This document shows, piece by piece, positions 1 to 8,974 of a stretch of DNA of 64,000 nt. Source of the DNA: Streptomyces sp. MJM8645 (lineage in GTDB: Bacteria > Actinomycetota > Actinomycetes > Streptomycetales > Streptomycetaceae); contig NZ_LJJF01000001.1 of the NCBI RefSeq assembly GCF_001625365.1, forward strand, positions 1,674,001-1,738,000, given 5' to 3'. The position numbers were made by a program, and so were the translations under genes. The notes beneath the pieces were generated by a model that saw only the letters and a program-made list of their open reading frames with translations, had not been told where the DNA came from and ran no database searches. The stretch's first letter is position 1. Every line of letters starts with the position of its first letter.

Positions 1-51
1 CGGGGTGGTGAGGGTGTCCGCGGCCCCGGGGCCCGTCTTCGCCCTTGTCAT
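1..51 (-). CDS. 5' end of an unidentified gene running off the left edge
   Basis: An ATG at 51-49 (minus strand) opens a reading frame that runs off the window, giving about 17 residues starting MTRAKTGPGAADTLTT. Third codon positions are almost all G or C, as in real genes here. A GACAAT hexamer lies six bases before the ATG, as in leaderless promoters. Too little is visible to name a family. It would be divergent from the gene at 211. Confidence 0.4.
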   Translation of the reverse strand, partial: MTRAKTGPGAADTLTTP

Positions 52-210
52 CGCGAGATTGTCACACGCGGCACGGCCGCTGGCGAGAGTGCTGACATGG
101 GTGTTCCCCGCGTCTTCGACGCAGTGGCGGGCACGGCGGCCGGGCCGGGCGTAGGGTGCGGCCGTGACGTACCGGCGGGTAGTGCGCCGGACCCGGAAGG
201 AGGGAAACCG

Positions 211-1047
211 ATGACGGACCCGAACACCCCGACGACGCCCGCGGCGGACGTCCTGGCCGCGCTGCTGGACGACCTGCGGGCCGAGAGCGCGGCGCTGGAC
301 GCCCTGGTGGCCGGACTGGACCCGGCCGGCTGGGCGCGCCCGACGCCCGCCGAGGGCTGGACGATCGCGCACCAGATCGCCCACCTGGCCTGGACCGACG
401 ACTGGACGGCGCTGGCCGCGCGCGACGCGGACGGCTTCGCCGCCACCCTCGACGAGCGCTTCGGCACGCTGCCGGCCGCCGGCGTCGACCCGGTGGACGA
501 GGGCGCGGCGAGCGGCGCGGCCGCCGCACCCGCGGACCTGCTCGCCCGCTGGCGCGCCGGCCGGGAGGAGGTGTCGGCCGCACTGGCCGCCACCCCGGCC
601 GGCACCCGGCTGCCGTGGTTCGGCCCGCCGATGAAGCCCGCCTCGATGGCCACCGCCCGACTGATGGAGACCTGGGCGCACGGCCAGGACGTCGCCGACG
701 CGCTCGGCGCCGCCCGCGAGCCCACCGCCCGGCTGCGGCACATCGCCCACCTGGGGCTGCGCACCCTCGGCTTCGCGTTCACCCTGCACGGGCTGCCCGC
801 CCCCGAATCGCCCGTCCGGCTCGAACTGACCGCGCCCGACGGCGGCCTGTGGACCTTCGGACCGGACGGCGCCACCGACCGGGTGACCGGCCCGGCCCTG
901 GACTTCTGCCTCCTGGTGACGCAGCGCCGCCACCGCGACGACCTCGCCCTCACCGCCACCGGCCCCACCGCGACCGCCTGGCTCCCCATCGCCCAGGTCT
1001 TCGCCGGCGCCCCGGGCAAGGGGCGGACGCCCGCCCGAGTTGACTGA
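211..1047 (+). CDS. TIGR03084-type metal-binding protein (MDMPI/DinB fold)
   Basis: The product has 278 residues. The N-terminal half carries the mycothiol-dependent maleylpyruvate isomerase/DinB four-helix pattern, with metal-ligand candidates in EGWTIAHQIAHLAW and in METWAHGQDVADAL; the C-terminal part resembles the small domain common in this family. Such proteins bind a divalent metal and may use mycothiol, but the substrate of this group is unknown. ATG 211 was chosen because GGAAGGAGG lies just before it; the frame is open further upstream without a better site. The next gene is convergent, 57 bases away. Confidence 0.85.
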   Translation: MTDPNTPTTPAADVLAALLDDLRAESAALDALVAGLDPAGWARPTPAEGWTIAHQIAHLAWTDDWTALAARDADGFAATLDERFGTLPAAGVDPVDEGAASGAAAAPADLLARWRAGREEVSAALAATPAGTRLPWFGPPMKPASMATARLMETWAHGQDVADALGAAREPTARLRHIAHLGLRTLGFAFTLHGLPAPESPVRLELTAPDGGLWTFGPDGATDRVTGPALDFCLLVTQRRHRDDLALTATGPTATAWLPIAQVFAGAPGKGRTPARVD

Positions 1048-1104
1048 TCGTCACATTCCCTGGTGTGGAGGGCGGTCCAGGATCCCGCCCTCGGCTCACC
1101 CCGC

Positions 1105-4100
1105 TCAGAGTCCGATCCGCAGCGGGGTGAGCCGGGTGGCGATCAGGTTGGTGGCGCCGCGGTCGCGCTCGATGCGGCCGTGGACCAGCAGGCCGGCCCG
1201 GTCGAGGGCGGTGCGGCGCTGGGACTCCCAGACCGGGCGGTTGCAGACCACGTTGATCAGGCCGGTCTCGTCCTCCAGGCTGAGGAAGAGCACCCCGCCG
1301 GCCGTCGGCGGCCGCTGCCGGTGGGTGACCAGGCCGCCGACCACCACCTCCGATCCCGGCGCCGCGTCGGGGAGTTCGGCGGCGGACAGGGCGCCGCCGC
1401 GCTCCAGGCGGGCGCGCAGGTGCTGGAGCGGGTGGCTGGTGGCGGAGGTTCCGGTGGCCCACAGGTCGGCGATGGTCTCCTCGACCGGGCTCATGCCGGG
1501 CAGCGGCGGCGCCTCCGCCCCGGGCGTGGTCCCCGGGATCAGCGCGGCCGAGATCCCGGCGAACGCCCCTGCCGTCCACAGTGCCTGACGCCTCGTCAAT
1601 CCGAAGCAGTCGAAGGCGCCCGCCGTCGCCAGCGCCTCCAGCGCCGGCGCGGGCAGACCGGTGCGGCGCGCGAAGTCCTCCAGGTCGGCGTACGGTTGCC
1701 CGGCCGCGATCGCCGCGGCCTGCGGGGCGCCGATGCCGCGCACCGTCTCCAGGCCCAGCCGGATCGCCGGCTGCGGGCGGCCCGCGGTCAGCGGCGGCTC
1801 CGGCGTCGCCCCCCGGTGCGGCTCCAGGGTGGGGCGCGGCGCGCTGGCGTTGACGTCCACCCCGCGCACCCGCACGCCGTGCCGCCGGGCGTCCGCGACC
1901 AGGCTCAGCGGCGAGTAGAAGCCCATCGGCTGGTTGGCCAGCAGGGCGCAGGTGAAGGCAGCCGGGAAGTGGTACTTGAGCCAGGCGCTGGCGTACACCA
2001 GGTAGGCGAAGCTGATCGCATGGCTCTCCGGGAAGCCGTAGTTGGAGAACGCCTCGATCTTGCCGTAGACGTCCTCGGCGACCTCCTCGGGGATGCCACG
2101 CTCGGCCATCCCGCCGAGCAGCCGCTCGCGCAGCCGGGCGACCCGCTCGTGCGAGCGCTTGGCGCCCATCGCCTGCCGCAGCCGGTCCGCCTCGGCGGGC
2201 GTGAACCCGGCGCAGTCGATGGCGAGTTGCATCATCTGCTCCTGGAACAGCGGCACCCCGAGGGTCTTGCCGAGCGCGTTCTCCATCAGCGGGTGCGGGC
2301 AGCCGGCCGGTTCGGCGCCCGCCCGGCGGCGCAGGTACGGGTGCACGGAGCCGCCCTGGATCGGGCCGGGCCGGATCAGCGCGACCTCGACCACCAGGTC
2401 GTAGAAGTGGTCCGGCTTGAGCCGGGGCAGCGTCGCCATCTGGGCCCGCGACTCGATCTGGAACACGCCGACGGTGTCCGCCCGGCGCAGCATCGCGTAC
2501 ACGCCCGCGTCGCCGTCCGGGATGGTGGCCAGGTCGTAGCGCAGGCCGTGGTGCTCGGCGACCAGGTCGCAGGCGTCGTGCAGCGCGGCGAGCATGCCGA
2601 GGCCGAGCAGGTCGATCTTCACCAGCCCGGCACCGGCCGTGGACTCCTTGTCCCACTGCAGCACCGAGCGCCCGGGCATCCGGGCCCACTCGGTCGGGCA
2701 GATCTCGCCGATCGGCTCCCTGGTGAGCACCATGCCGCCCGAGTGGATGCCCAGGTGGCGCGGCAGGCCGTGGAGTTGGCCGGCGAGCGAGAGCACGTCG
2801 GCGGGGATCACGGCGTCCGCGCCGGGCGCGGAGCGGAAGTCGGTCTGCCGGCTGAACGCGTCCACCTGGCCCTGCGGGTAGCCGAGCACCCTGGCCGCGT
2901 CGCGGATCGCCAGCCGGGGCCGGTAGGTGATCACGTTGGCGACCTGCGCGGCGTGCTCGCGGCCGTAGCGGCGGTAGACGTACTGGATGACCTCCTCGCG
3001 GCGGCGGTTCTCGATGTCCAGGTCGATGTCGGGCGGCCCGTCCCGGGCGGTGGACAGAAAGCGTTCGAACAGCAGCTTGTAGTGGACCGGGTCGACGGCG
3101 GTGATCCCCAGGGCGTAGCAGACCGCCGAGTTGGCGGCCGAGCCACGGCCCTGGCACCAGATGTCCCGGCTCCGGCAGAAGTCGACGATGTCGTGCACGA
3201 TCAGGAAGTAACCGGCCAGGTCGAGGTCCTCGATGACGTCCAGCTCCAGGGCGAGCTGGCGCCGGGCGGCCGCGTTGCCGGGCCCGAAGCGGGCCGGGCC
3301 CCCGGTGGCGACCAGGGCGCGCAGGTGGCTGATCTCGCTCTCGCCCTCCGGGACGGGGAAGCCCGGGAGCTCCGGGTCCAGCCTGGTGAAGTCGAAGGCG
3401 CAGGAACGGCCGAGTTCGGCGGTCGCCCGCCGCACCCCCGGGAAGCGGGCCAGCCGGGCGGCCATCTCCCGGCCGGAGCGCAGGTGCGCGGTGCCCGCGG
3501 CCCGCGTCCAGCCGACCGCGTCCTGGAGGGTGCGGCGCCCGTGCAGCGCGGCCAGGCTCTGCGCCAGCCGGCCCTGGGCCGGGCCGGCGTGGTGGGCGTT
3601 GGTGGAGGCGACCACCGGGAGGCCCTGCTCGGCGGCGAGCGCGGCGAGGGCGTCATTGCGCCGGTCGTCGCCGGGAAGCCACTGGTCGATCAGCTCCACG
3701 TGGACGTTGTCGCGGCCGAACGCCTCGGTCAGGGTGTGGAGTTGGTGCCCGGCCGTGCCGTCATCCAGCTTTGCCGGGACGCGGCCGAGGCGGCAGCCGG
3801 TGAGCACCGCCCAGTGGCCGCCGTGCGCCCCGGCCAGCGCCGCGAGGTCGTACACCGGGCGGCCCTTCGCGCCGCCGGCCAGCTGGGCGGCGGCGATCGC
3901 GGCGGACAGCCTGCGGTAGCCGGCCGGGTCGCGGGCCAGGACCAGCAAGTGTTCCACCTCTGTGCCGTTGTGACGGATCGTCAGTTCGGCGCCGAACGCG
4001 GTGGCCACGCCCGTCCCCCGGGCCGCCTCGGCCAGCCGGACCGCGCCGTACAGGCCGTCGTGGTCGGTGATCGCCAGTGTCTCCACGCCCAGCCGGGCCG

Positions 4101-4341
4101 CCTCGGCGACCAGGTCCTCCGGGTCGCTGGCGCCGTCCAGGAAGCTGAAGGCGGAGTGGACGTGCAGTTCGGCCCAGGGCTCGCTGCCGTCGCCGGGGGC
4201 TCCGGGGACTCCGGGGGCTCCGGGGGCGGGCTCCTCCTGGGCGGGGCGGCGCAGGGGAACGACCGTACGGTCCGGCACGGCACCGGTCAGGCGGCGGTGC
4301 AGCTCGCTCCAGGGGAGGGTGGGGTGGCTGGTGAAGCCCAT
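1105..4341 (-). CDS. dnaE2: error-prone DNA polymerase III alpha subunit DnaE2
   Basis: A 1078-residue C-family polymerase of the DnaE2 type, which copies damaged templates as part of the SOS mutasome. The N-terminal PHP domain starts at about residue 57 (ELHVHSAFSFLDGAS; ITDHDGLYG). The palm has QGRGSAANSAVCYALGI (397-413) and the catalytic acidic motif PDIDLD (437-442). A helix-hairpin-helix stretch and an OB-fold near the C-terminus complete the family order. Its length is typical of DnaE2 and shorter than replicative DnaE. The start ATG 4341 follows GAAGG at nine bases. The same frame stays open upstream through the antisense of imuB, which I treat as chance. It lies 80 bases after imuB. 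Confidence 0.96.
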   Translation of the reverse strand: MGFTSHPTLPWSELHRRLTGAVPDRTVVPLRRPAQEEPAPGAPGVPGAPGDGSEPWAELHVHSAFSFLDGASDPEDLVAEAARLGVETLAITDHDGLYGAVRLAEAARGTGVATAFGAELTIRHNGTEVEHLLVLARDPAGYRRLSAAIAAAQLAGGAKGRPVYDLAALAGAHGGHWAVLTGCRLGRVPAKLDDGTAGHQLHTLTEAFGRDNVHVELIDQWLPGDDRRNDALAALAAEQGLPVVASTNAHHAGPAQGRLAQSLAALHGRRTLQDAVGWTRAAGTAHLRSGREMAARLARFPGVRRATAELGRSCAFDFTRLDPELPGFPVPEGESEISHLRALVATGGPARFGPGNAAARRQLALELDVIEDLDLAGYFLIVHDIVDFCRSRDIWCQGRGSAANSAVCYALGITAVDPVHYKLLFERFLSTARDGPPDIDLDIENRRREEVIQYVYRRYGREHAAQVANVITYRPRLAIRDAARVLGYPQGQVDAFSRQTDFRSAPGADAVIPADVLSLAGQLHGLPRHLGIHSGGMVLTREPIGEICPTEWARMPGRSVLQWDKESTAGAGLVKIDLLGLGMLAALHDACDLVAEHHGLRYDLATIPDGDAGVYAMLRRADTVGVFQIESRAQMATLPRLKPDHFYDLVVEVALIRPGPIQGGSVHPYLRRRAGAEPAGCPHPLMENALGKTLGVPLFQEQMMQLAIDCAGFTPAEADRLRQAMGAKRSHERVARLRERLLGGMAERGIPEEVAEDVYGKIEAFSNYGFPESHAISFAYLVYASAWLKYHFPAAFTCALLANQPMGFYSPLSLVADARRHGVRVRGVDVNASAPRPTLEPHRGATPEPPLTAGRPQPAIRLGLETVRGIGAPQAAAIAAGQPYADLEDFARRTGLPAPALEALATAGAFDCFGLTRRQALWTAGAFAGISAALIPGTTPGAEAPPLPGMSPVEETIADLWATGTSATSHPLQHLRARLERGGALSAAELPDAAPGSEVVVGGLVTHRQRPPTAGGVLFLSLEDETGLINVVCNRPVWESQRRTALDRAGLLVHGRIERDRGATNLIATRLTPLRIGL

Positions 4342-4421
4342 CGGGGGTCGCCTTCGTTCTCGCGGTTCGTCACCTCTCCCCCCTCGGCCCCCTCGGATCT
4401 CCCCCCTCGGGCCGGTGGCCG

Positions 4422-6095
4422 TCAGTCGTAGCCGGCCTCCAGGTACCACGCACCCCCCTCCACCGTGAGCAGCAGCGCCCGGCCACCGCCCAGCACCACC
4501 TGGAACCGGGCCCGGCGGCGGGCGAGCGACTGGTCCCACCAGTACTCGACCGCCGGCCAGGGGCCGGTCCAGCCGTCCACCCGCTCCTGTCGCCCCTGCC
4601 CCTCCCTGCCCGACGGGCCATCGCGGAACACCACCAGGGCCGGGCGGGCCGACACCCCCGCCCGGCCGTCCACCGTGACCGGCAGCCCGGCCTCGTCCAG
4701 CACCCGCACCGGCACCGGCTCCCGCAGCACCACCGCCGGCCACACGTCCGGCAGCCGCCCGGGCCAGGGCGCGCCGGCCGGCCCCGCCGCCTCGTACGGT
4801 TCGCCCCACGGCACCTTGACCGCCTGCTCGCCCGGACCGCGCCCGCCGGCCGGCTCGATCCGGCGCAGCCCGGCATGCCCGAGCACCGCCTGCACCCGGG
4901 CCACCGCGCGCTCCACCCGGTCGTCCGCGACCGCCTGGCCCCACAGCGCCAACTGGCGCCCCTGGTCCGGGGAGAGGCCGTCGGGGGCCAGCCGGAGCAG
5001 GGCGAACCCGACGTCGGGCGCCTCCCCGGACGCCTCCCCGGACGCCTCCCCGGACGCGGCGAACGTGCCCGCGCCCTGCCAGGCCTGGAGTTGCCAGCGG
5101 ACCCGCTCGGCCAGCGCCGTCGCCGACAGCCCGCCCTCGTGCCGCCACAGCCGCGAGGCCGTCCGCCCGTCCGCGCAGGCCACCTCGACGGCCACCCGGC
5201 GGCAGGTCAGCCCGGCCCCGGCCAGCCGCTGGTGCAGCTGCTCGGCCAGCGTGCGGGCGACGAACACCAACGGCTCCGCCAGCGGCTCGGGCGGGTCGAA
5301 GCGCTGCTCGACGGCGAGGTCCGGCTCCTGGTCGCGCGGCACCAGCGGGCGCGGCTGCAAGCCCCGGGCCAGCCGGTGCGCCACCGCCCCCGCCGGGCCG
5401 AAGCGGTCCGCGACCGCCTCGGGCGGCAGCGCGGCGAACGCCCCGACGGTCGGCAGGCCGAGCCGCCCCAGCACCTCCGCCAGCGCCTCGTCGCCGAGCA
5501 CGCCCACCGGGTACGGCGCGAGGAACTCCGCCGTCCGCCCGGCCGGAACCAGCACTCCGGCGCGGGCGGCGAGCACGGCGGCGAACAGGCCGTCGGCGAC
5601 GCCGACCTGGGCGGGCGGGGGCAGGGGGTGCTCCGTCGCGGTGGGGGTGGTGGGCGTGGCGGGCACGGCGACCGCGCCGGGGGCGGCGTCCGGGACCGGC
5701 TCCCGGGCCAACGCGTCCGCCACCGCCGTCCGGACCTTGGCCGCCAGCGCCTCCTCGCCGCCGAAGTAGCGGCCCGGCCCCTTCACCGGGATCGCGCACA
5801 GGCCCGGGCGGACCACCTCCACCCGGGGCGTGAACGCCTCCACCGCCGCGACCACCGGCTCGAAGCGGCCGGTCTCCGCCTCCGGGTCGCGGTCGCGCAG
5901 CTCCAGCGCCGGGCAGAGCCGCTGGGCCAGCTTGAGCCGCTGCCCCTGCCGCACCCCGGCCGCCCGGGCACCCGCCGAGCAGGCGAGGATCCACCCGCCC
6001 TCGGTCACCGCCACCGGGTCGTCGCCGGTGACGGCCGCCACCGGCCAGTCCGGGCACCAGATGACCAGCACCCGCGGTGTCCTGTCGTCCACCAT
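4422..6095 (-). CDS. imuB: ImuB-like inactive Y-family polymerase
   Basis: A 557-residue Y-family homologue. The N-terminus (RVLVIWCPDWPVAA) and the finger/palm region are recognisable, but where active Y-family enzymes have the SxDE acidic motif this protein reads IPVKGPGRYFGGEE, so it should be non-catalytic. ImuB proteins are known as the hub that ties DnaE2 and ImuA' to the beta clamp. Four repeats of a 12-base unit near 5025-5060 encode a low-complexity ASGE linker. The start at 6095 lies three bases after the imuA' stop, so the two are probably translationally coupled. Confidence 0.9.
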   Translation of the reverse strand: MVDDRTPRVLVIWCPDWPVAAVTGDDPVAVTEGGWILACSAGARAAGVRQGQRLKLAQRLCPALELRDRDPEAETGRFEPVVAAVEAFTPRVEVVRPGLCAIPVKGPGRYFGGEEALAAKVRTAVADALAREPVPDAAPGAVAVPATPTTPTATEHPLPPPAQVGVADGLFAAVLAARAGVLVPAGRTAEFLAPYPVGVLGDEALAEVLGRLGLPTVGAFAALPPEAVADRFGPAGAVAHRLARGLQPRPLVPRDQEPDLAVEQRFDPPEPLAEPLVFVARTLAEQLHQRLAGAGLTCRRVAVEVACADGRTASRLWRHEGGLSATALAERVRWQLQAWQGAGTFAASGEASGEASGEAPDVGFALLRLAPDGLSPDQGRQLALWGQAVADDRVERAVARVQAVLGHAGLRRIEPAGGRGPGEQAVKVPWGEPYEAAGPAGAPWPGRLPDVWPAVVLREPVPVRVLDEAGLPVTVDGRAGVSARPALVVFRDGPSGREGQGRQERVDGWTGPWPAVEYWWDQSLARRRARFQVVLGGGRALLLTVEGGAWYLEAGYD

Positions 6096-6098
6096 CGC

Positions 6099-6905
6099 TC
6101 ACACCACCGCTACCCGTTCGAGCGGCTGCTCGACGACCCCGGGCCGCCCCGGAACGGGACGCTCCAGGACGGGGCGCGCCAGGGCCGGCCGGTCCAGGAC
6201 CGGCCGTACCGCGCCGTGCTCGTCCGGCAGCCAGAGCCGGGCGGTCCGCCCGCGCACCGCCGAACCGCGCCCCTCGGCCACCACCTCCACCTGCCGCCCG
6301 GCGAGCTGCCCGTAACCGTCCCCCAGCCCGAACCAGCGCCCGGACCGCACCCCCAGCCGCAGGGCCGCCCCCGGCCACGGCCCGGCCACCAGCAGCACGC
6401 AGCCGCTGCGCCGCAGTACCGCCGCCAGCCGGGTGGCCAGCTTCGGCGGCACCGGGCCGTCCGGGCGCAGCATGACCAGTTCGACCGCGCCGGCCAGCAC
6501 CGACACCACCTCGGCCCAGTGCGGCCCCGGGTCGTCCGCGACCAGCAGCCGCCGCAGGTCCAGCCCGTACCCCTCGGCCGCGGCCAGCCCCAGATCCGGC
6601 AGCCCGACGGCCGCCGCCCAGCCGCCCTCGGTCTCCTTCACCCCGGCCGCCAGCGCCAGCAGCAGCCCGGTGTCCCCGCCCGCCACCGACACCGCCGTCC
6701 CCCGCCGCAGCCCGCCATCCGGCAGCACCTCCCGCAGCGCCGGCACCACCGGCAGCACGCCCCGCCCGGCCTGCTTGTCCTGCCCGTCCTGCTTGTCCTG
6801 CCCGTCCGCCGGCACGGCGGCCGGCGCCACCGGCCGGAGCGTCGGTCGCTCGGCGATGGAATCGAAAGCAGGTTCGAAAACGGACACAACCCCAGGATCG
6901 AACAT
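6099..6905 (-). CDS. imuA': ImuA'-like (RecA-fold) mutasome protein
   Basis: A protein of about 268 residues, first gene of the SOS mutasome operon. The fold is RecA/SulA-like: GTAVSVAGGDTGLLLALAAG is a degenerate Walker-A region, followed by alternating hydrophobic strands (VELVMLRPDG, CVLLVAGPWPG). It is known to work with ImuB and DnaE2 in mutagenic repair. An 18-base tandem repeat near 6768-6806 encodes DGQDKQ repeats. The start is uncertain: ATG 6905 overlaps a LexA-type box and a second box lies inside the first 16 codons, so translation may begin lower down (GTG 6887, or GTG 6830). Confidence 0.82.
   Translation of the reverse strand: MFDPGVVSVFEPAFDSIAERPTLRPVAPAAVPADGQDKQDGQDKQAGRGVLPVVPALREVLPDGGLRRGTAVSVAGGDTGLLLALAAGVKETEGGWAAAVGLPDLGLAAAEGYGLDLRRLLVADDPGPHWAEVVSVLAGAVELVMLRPDGPVPPKLATRLAAVLRRSGCVLLVAGPWPGAALRLGVRSGRWFGLGDGYGQLAGRQVEVVAEGRGSAVRGRTARLWLPDEHGAVRPVLDRPALARPVLERPVPGRPGVVEQPLERVAVV
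6862..6877. promoter_or_regulatory. LexA-type SOS box 2
   Basis: TCGAAAGCAGGTTCGA differs by one base from the actinobacterial LexA palindrome TCGAAC-N4-GTTCGA. It lies 36 bases from the other box and inside the apparent 5' end of imuA'. Two boxes point to tight SOS control of the mutasome operon. Confidence 0.8.
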
Positions 6906-6913
6906 TCGTTCGT
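6898..6913. promoter_or_regulatory. LexA-type SOS box 1
   Basis: TCGAACATTCGTTCGT matches TCGAAC-N4-GTTCGA at all but the last base. It covers the candidate ATG of imuA' (6903-6905). It could also affect the divergent DinB-family gene at 7032, although that gene starts 119 bases away. Confidence 0.85.
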
Positions 6914-7031
6914 AAAGATTCAAGTCCACACCCTCCCCGCCCCGCCCGTCACACTCCGCAGCTCCCCCTTGCCGGCCCCTGGGTGCACGGAAATCGATGG
7001 ACAGGTCCGACACGATCAACAGACTGATGCC

Positions 7032-7634
7032 ATGACGGCAACCAGCCCCAAGACCGATCCCAAAACCGACCTCCGGATCTACCTCCAGGACGCCCGCGAC
7101 GTCCTGCTGTGGAAGCTCGACGGCCTCTCCGAGTACGACCTCCGGCGCCCGCTGACCCCGACCGGGACCAACCTGCTGGGGCTGGTCAAGCACGTCACCG
7201 GGGCCGAGGCGATGTACTTCGGCGACACCTTCGGGCGGCCGTTCCCCGAACCGACGCCGCTGTGGTTCACCGGCGACGCCGAGCCGAACGCCGACCTGTG
7301 GGCGCGGGCGGACGAGACGACGGAAGAGATCACCGGGCGCTACCGCCGGGTCTGGGCGCACACCGACGCCACCATCGAGGCGCTACCGCTGGACGCGATC
7401 GGCCGGATACCGTTCGGCCGGCGGGCCGAGCAGACCCTGCACCGGATCCTCGTCCACATGATCGCCGAGACCCACCGCCACGCCGGCCACGCCGACCTCC
7501 TCCGCGAACTCGTCGACGGCACCACCGGCCAGCGCCCCGACGGGATCAACACCGCCCCCGGCGACGCGGCCTGGTGGCAGGCCCACCACGCCCGCGTGGA
7601 GCGGGCCGCCCGGGAGGCCGGCGGGCTCGTCTGA
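7032..7634 (+). CDS. DinB-family protein (DUF664)
   Basis: A 200-residue protein of the DinB/DUF664 four-helix family. Metal-ligand positions are visible as LLGLVKHVTGAEAMYFG in the first half and LVHMIAETHRHAGHADLLRE in the second. Family members bind a divalent metal and may be thiol-dependent transferases; the reaction here is unknown. The start is ATG 7032 in an ATGCCATG context. It is divergent from the SOS operon; DinB-superfamily genes next to LexA boxes are suggestive but damage induction is unproven. Confidence 0.88.
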   Translation: MTATSPKTDPKTDLRIYLQDARDVLLWKLDGLSEYDLRRPLTPTGTNLLGLVKHVTGAEAMYFGDTFGRPFPEPTPLWFTGDAEPNADLWARADETTEEITGRYRRVWAHTDATIEALPLDAIGRIPFGRRAEQTLHRILVHMIAETHRHAGHADLLRELVDGTTGQRPDGINTAPGDAAWWQAHHARVERAAREAGGLV

Positions 7635-7660
7635 CCCGCCCGGTACAGGCTGGAGCCCTG

Positions 7661-7690
7661 CGGTGGCTTGCGGTGGCTTGCGGTGGCTTG
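7661..7690. repeat. three perfect copies of a 10-bp repeat
   Basis: CGGTGGCTTG is repeated three times without error, between the DinB-family stop and the SUKH-4 start. No function is visible; it may arise by slippage. Confidence 0.85.
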
Positions 7691-7769
7691 TCCGCGCTGG
7701 TGTCGGATGGGGCGGCTAGGGTCTGGGGGTCAAGGGTCGGGGCGGTGGAAGGCGGGGGACGTGGGGGGC

Positions 7770-8933
7770 ATGGGGGACGTGGGGTGTGCGCGGGTGGCGG
7801 CGGACGGGTTGCCGAGTGGGGTGGTGCACCCGGGGAGCCGGGAGTTCCTGATCCGGGAGGGGCTGCCGCTCTCGGGGGCGTTCCTGGACTTCGGGGTGCT
7901 CGGCGACGGGGCGTTGGCGGCGCTGCCCGAGGCGGAGCGGCTGTTCGTCTTGGGCGAGACGGAGTACTGCGCGCCGTTCGCCGCGGCCGGCGGCCTGGTG
8001 CTGCTCGACGGAACGACCGGCGAGGTGTTCCTCGGCGAACCGGGCCCGCGGCGGGACCTGCTGGCCTCCGGTCTGCCCGCGCTGGCCGGATTGGTGCGGG
8101 AGGTGGAGGCGGTCGCCGAGGCGGCCCGGCGGGCGGACGCGCTGAACGGGCGGCGCGGCCCCGCGGTGGTCGCCGAGGTGACGGCCGGGGCCGAACGGCG
8201 GATGCGGGAGATCGACCCCGGACTGTTCGAACGGTCCGCGACACCGCCCGCGCACTGGGGCACGGCACTGCTCGTGCGAGCACTGGGCTGGGGCGCGCTG
8301 CCCGGCGGTCCGGGCGGTCCGGCGTACGAGGTCGGCCCGGAGCTGGTGGCGGAGCTCGCCGCGCTGACGGGCGAGGAGGGCGGCGCGGGCCTGGTGCACC
8401 GCTACCGGGCGGAGGAACTGCCCGCCGGGCTGGTGCACGAGCCGACCCGGCGGCTGCTGACCGAGATCGGGCTGCCGCTGGGCGGGGCGATGTTCGGGGT
8501 CTGCGAGGAGCCGCTGGTCACGATGGCGGAGGCGTACCCGGAGTACTTCGACGGCGAGGAGGAACGCCCGTACCAGCGGGAGTTCCTGGCGCTCGGCGAC
8601 TGGCCGACCGATCTGACGATCGCCCTGGACGGCGTCACCGGCCGCCTGGAACTGCCGGACTGGTACGACGACGGCCAGCCGGAGGCCTACCTCAACCGCG
8701 ACCTGTCCGCCCTGCTGTACGCGCTGTGGACGTACGAGCGGCTGCGCGCCGAGTGGGAACGCTGGGACTGCGGGCGGGGCCGGGACACCTGGGCGGTGTT
8801 CGACCCGCAGTCGCTGCTGAGCACCGTGGTGGACCGGCTCGTGGAGGCCGTCGACCCGGAGGCGTTCGCCTCGCCCGGGTGCTCGTGGCGGCTGCTCGCC
8901 GAGGACGCGCACATGGGCGGCCTGCTCGGGTGA
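7770..8933 (+). CDS. tandem SUKH-4 family immunity-like protein
   Basis: A 387-residue protein with two SUKH-4-like domains. Domain 1 (about 10-130) has LPSGVVHPGSREFLIREGLPL and GGLVLLDGTTGEVFL; domain 2 (about 215-350) repeats the pattern with LPAGLVHEPTRRLLTEIGLPL, FLALGDWP and IALDGVTGRLELP. SUKH proteins are known mainly as immunity partners of secreted polymorphic toxins, but in streptomycetes many are orphans of unknown role. No toxin gene is adjacent. ATG 7770 was preferred over an upstream in-frame ATG because the extra N-terminus is low-complexity and the conserved fold starts after 7770. Confidence 0.82.
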   Translation: MGDVGCARVAADGLPSGVVHPGSREFLIREGLPLSGAFLDFGVLGDGALAALPEAERLFVLGETEYCAPFAAAGGLVLLDGTTGEVFLGEPGPRRDLLASGLPALAGLVREVEAVAEAARRADALNGRRGPAVVAEVTAGAERRMREIDPGLFERSATPPAHWGTALLVRALGWGALPGGPGGPAYEVGPELVAELAALTGEEGGAGLVHRYRAEELPAGLVHEPTRRLLTEIGLPLGGAMFGVCEEPLVTMAEAYPEYFDGEEERPYQREFLALGDWPTDLTIALDGVTGRLELPDWYDDGQPEAYLNRDLSALLYALWTYERLRAEWERWDCGRGRDTWAVFDPQSLLSTVVDRLVEAVDPEAFASPGCSWRLLAEDAHMGGLLG

Positions 8934-8974
8934 TCCCGGCGGCGCCCCGGACAGTGCGCCGGTACGCTGCCCCG

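Noticed and set aside
4342..4421. LexA box directly before dnaE2
   Set aside because: CGAACCGCGAGAACG has two half-sites in the same direction, not an inverted pair.
1063..4431. Long plus-strand frame opposite dnaE2
   Set aside because: Composition is Arg/Gly/Pro/His-rich with no motif; it mirrors the third-position bias of dnaE2.
1105..6378. One 1757-codon reading frame covering dnaE2 and the antisense of imuB
   Set aside because: Only the part from 4341 down has polymerase homology; upstream it is low-complexity Gly/Ala/Arg typical of shadow frames in GC-rich DNA.
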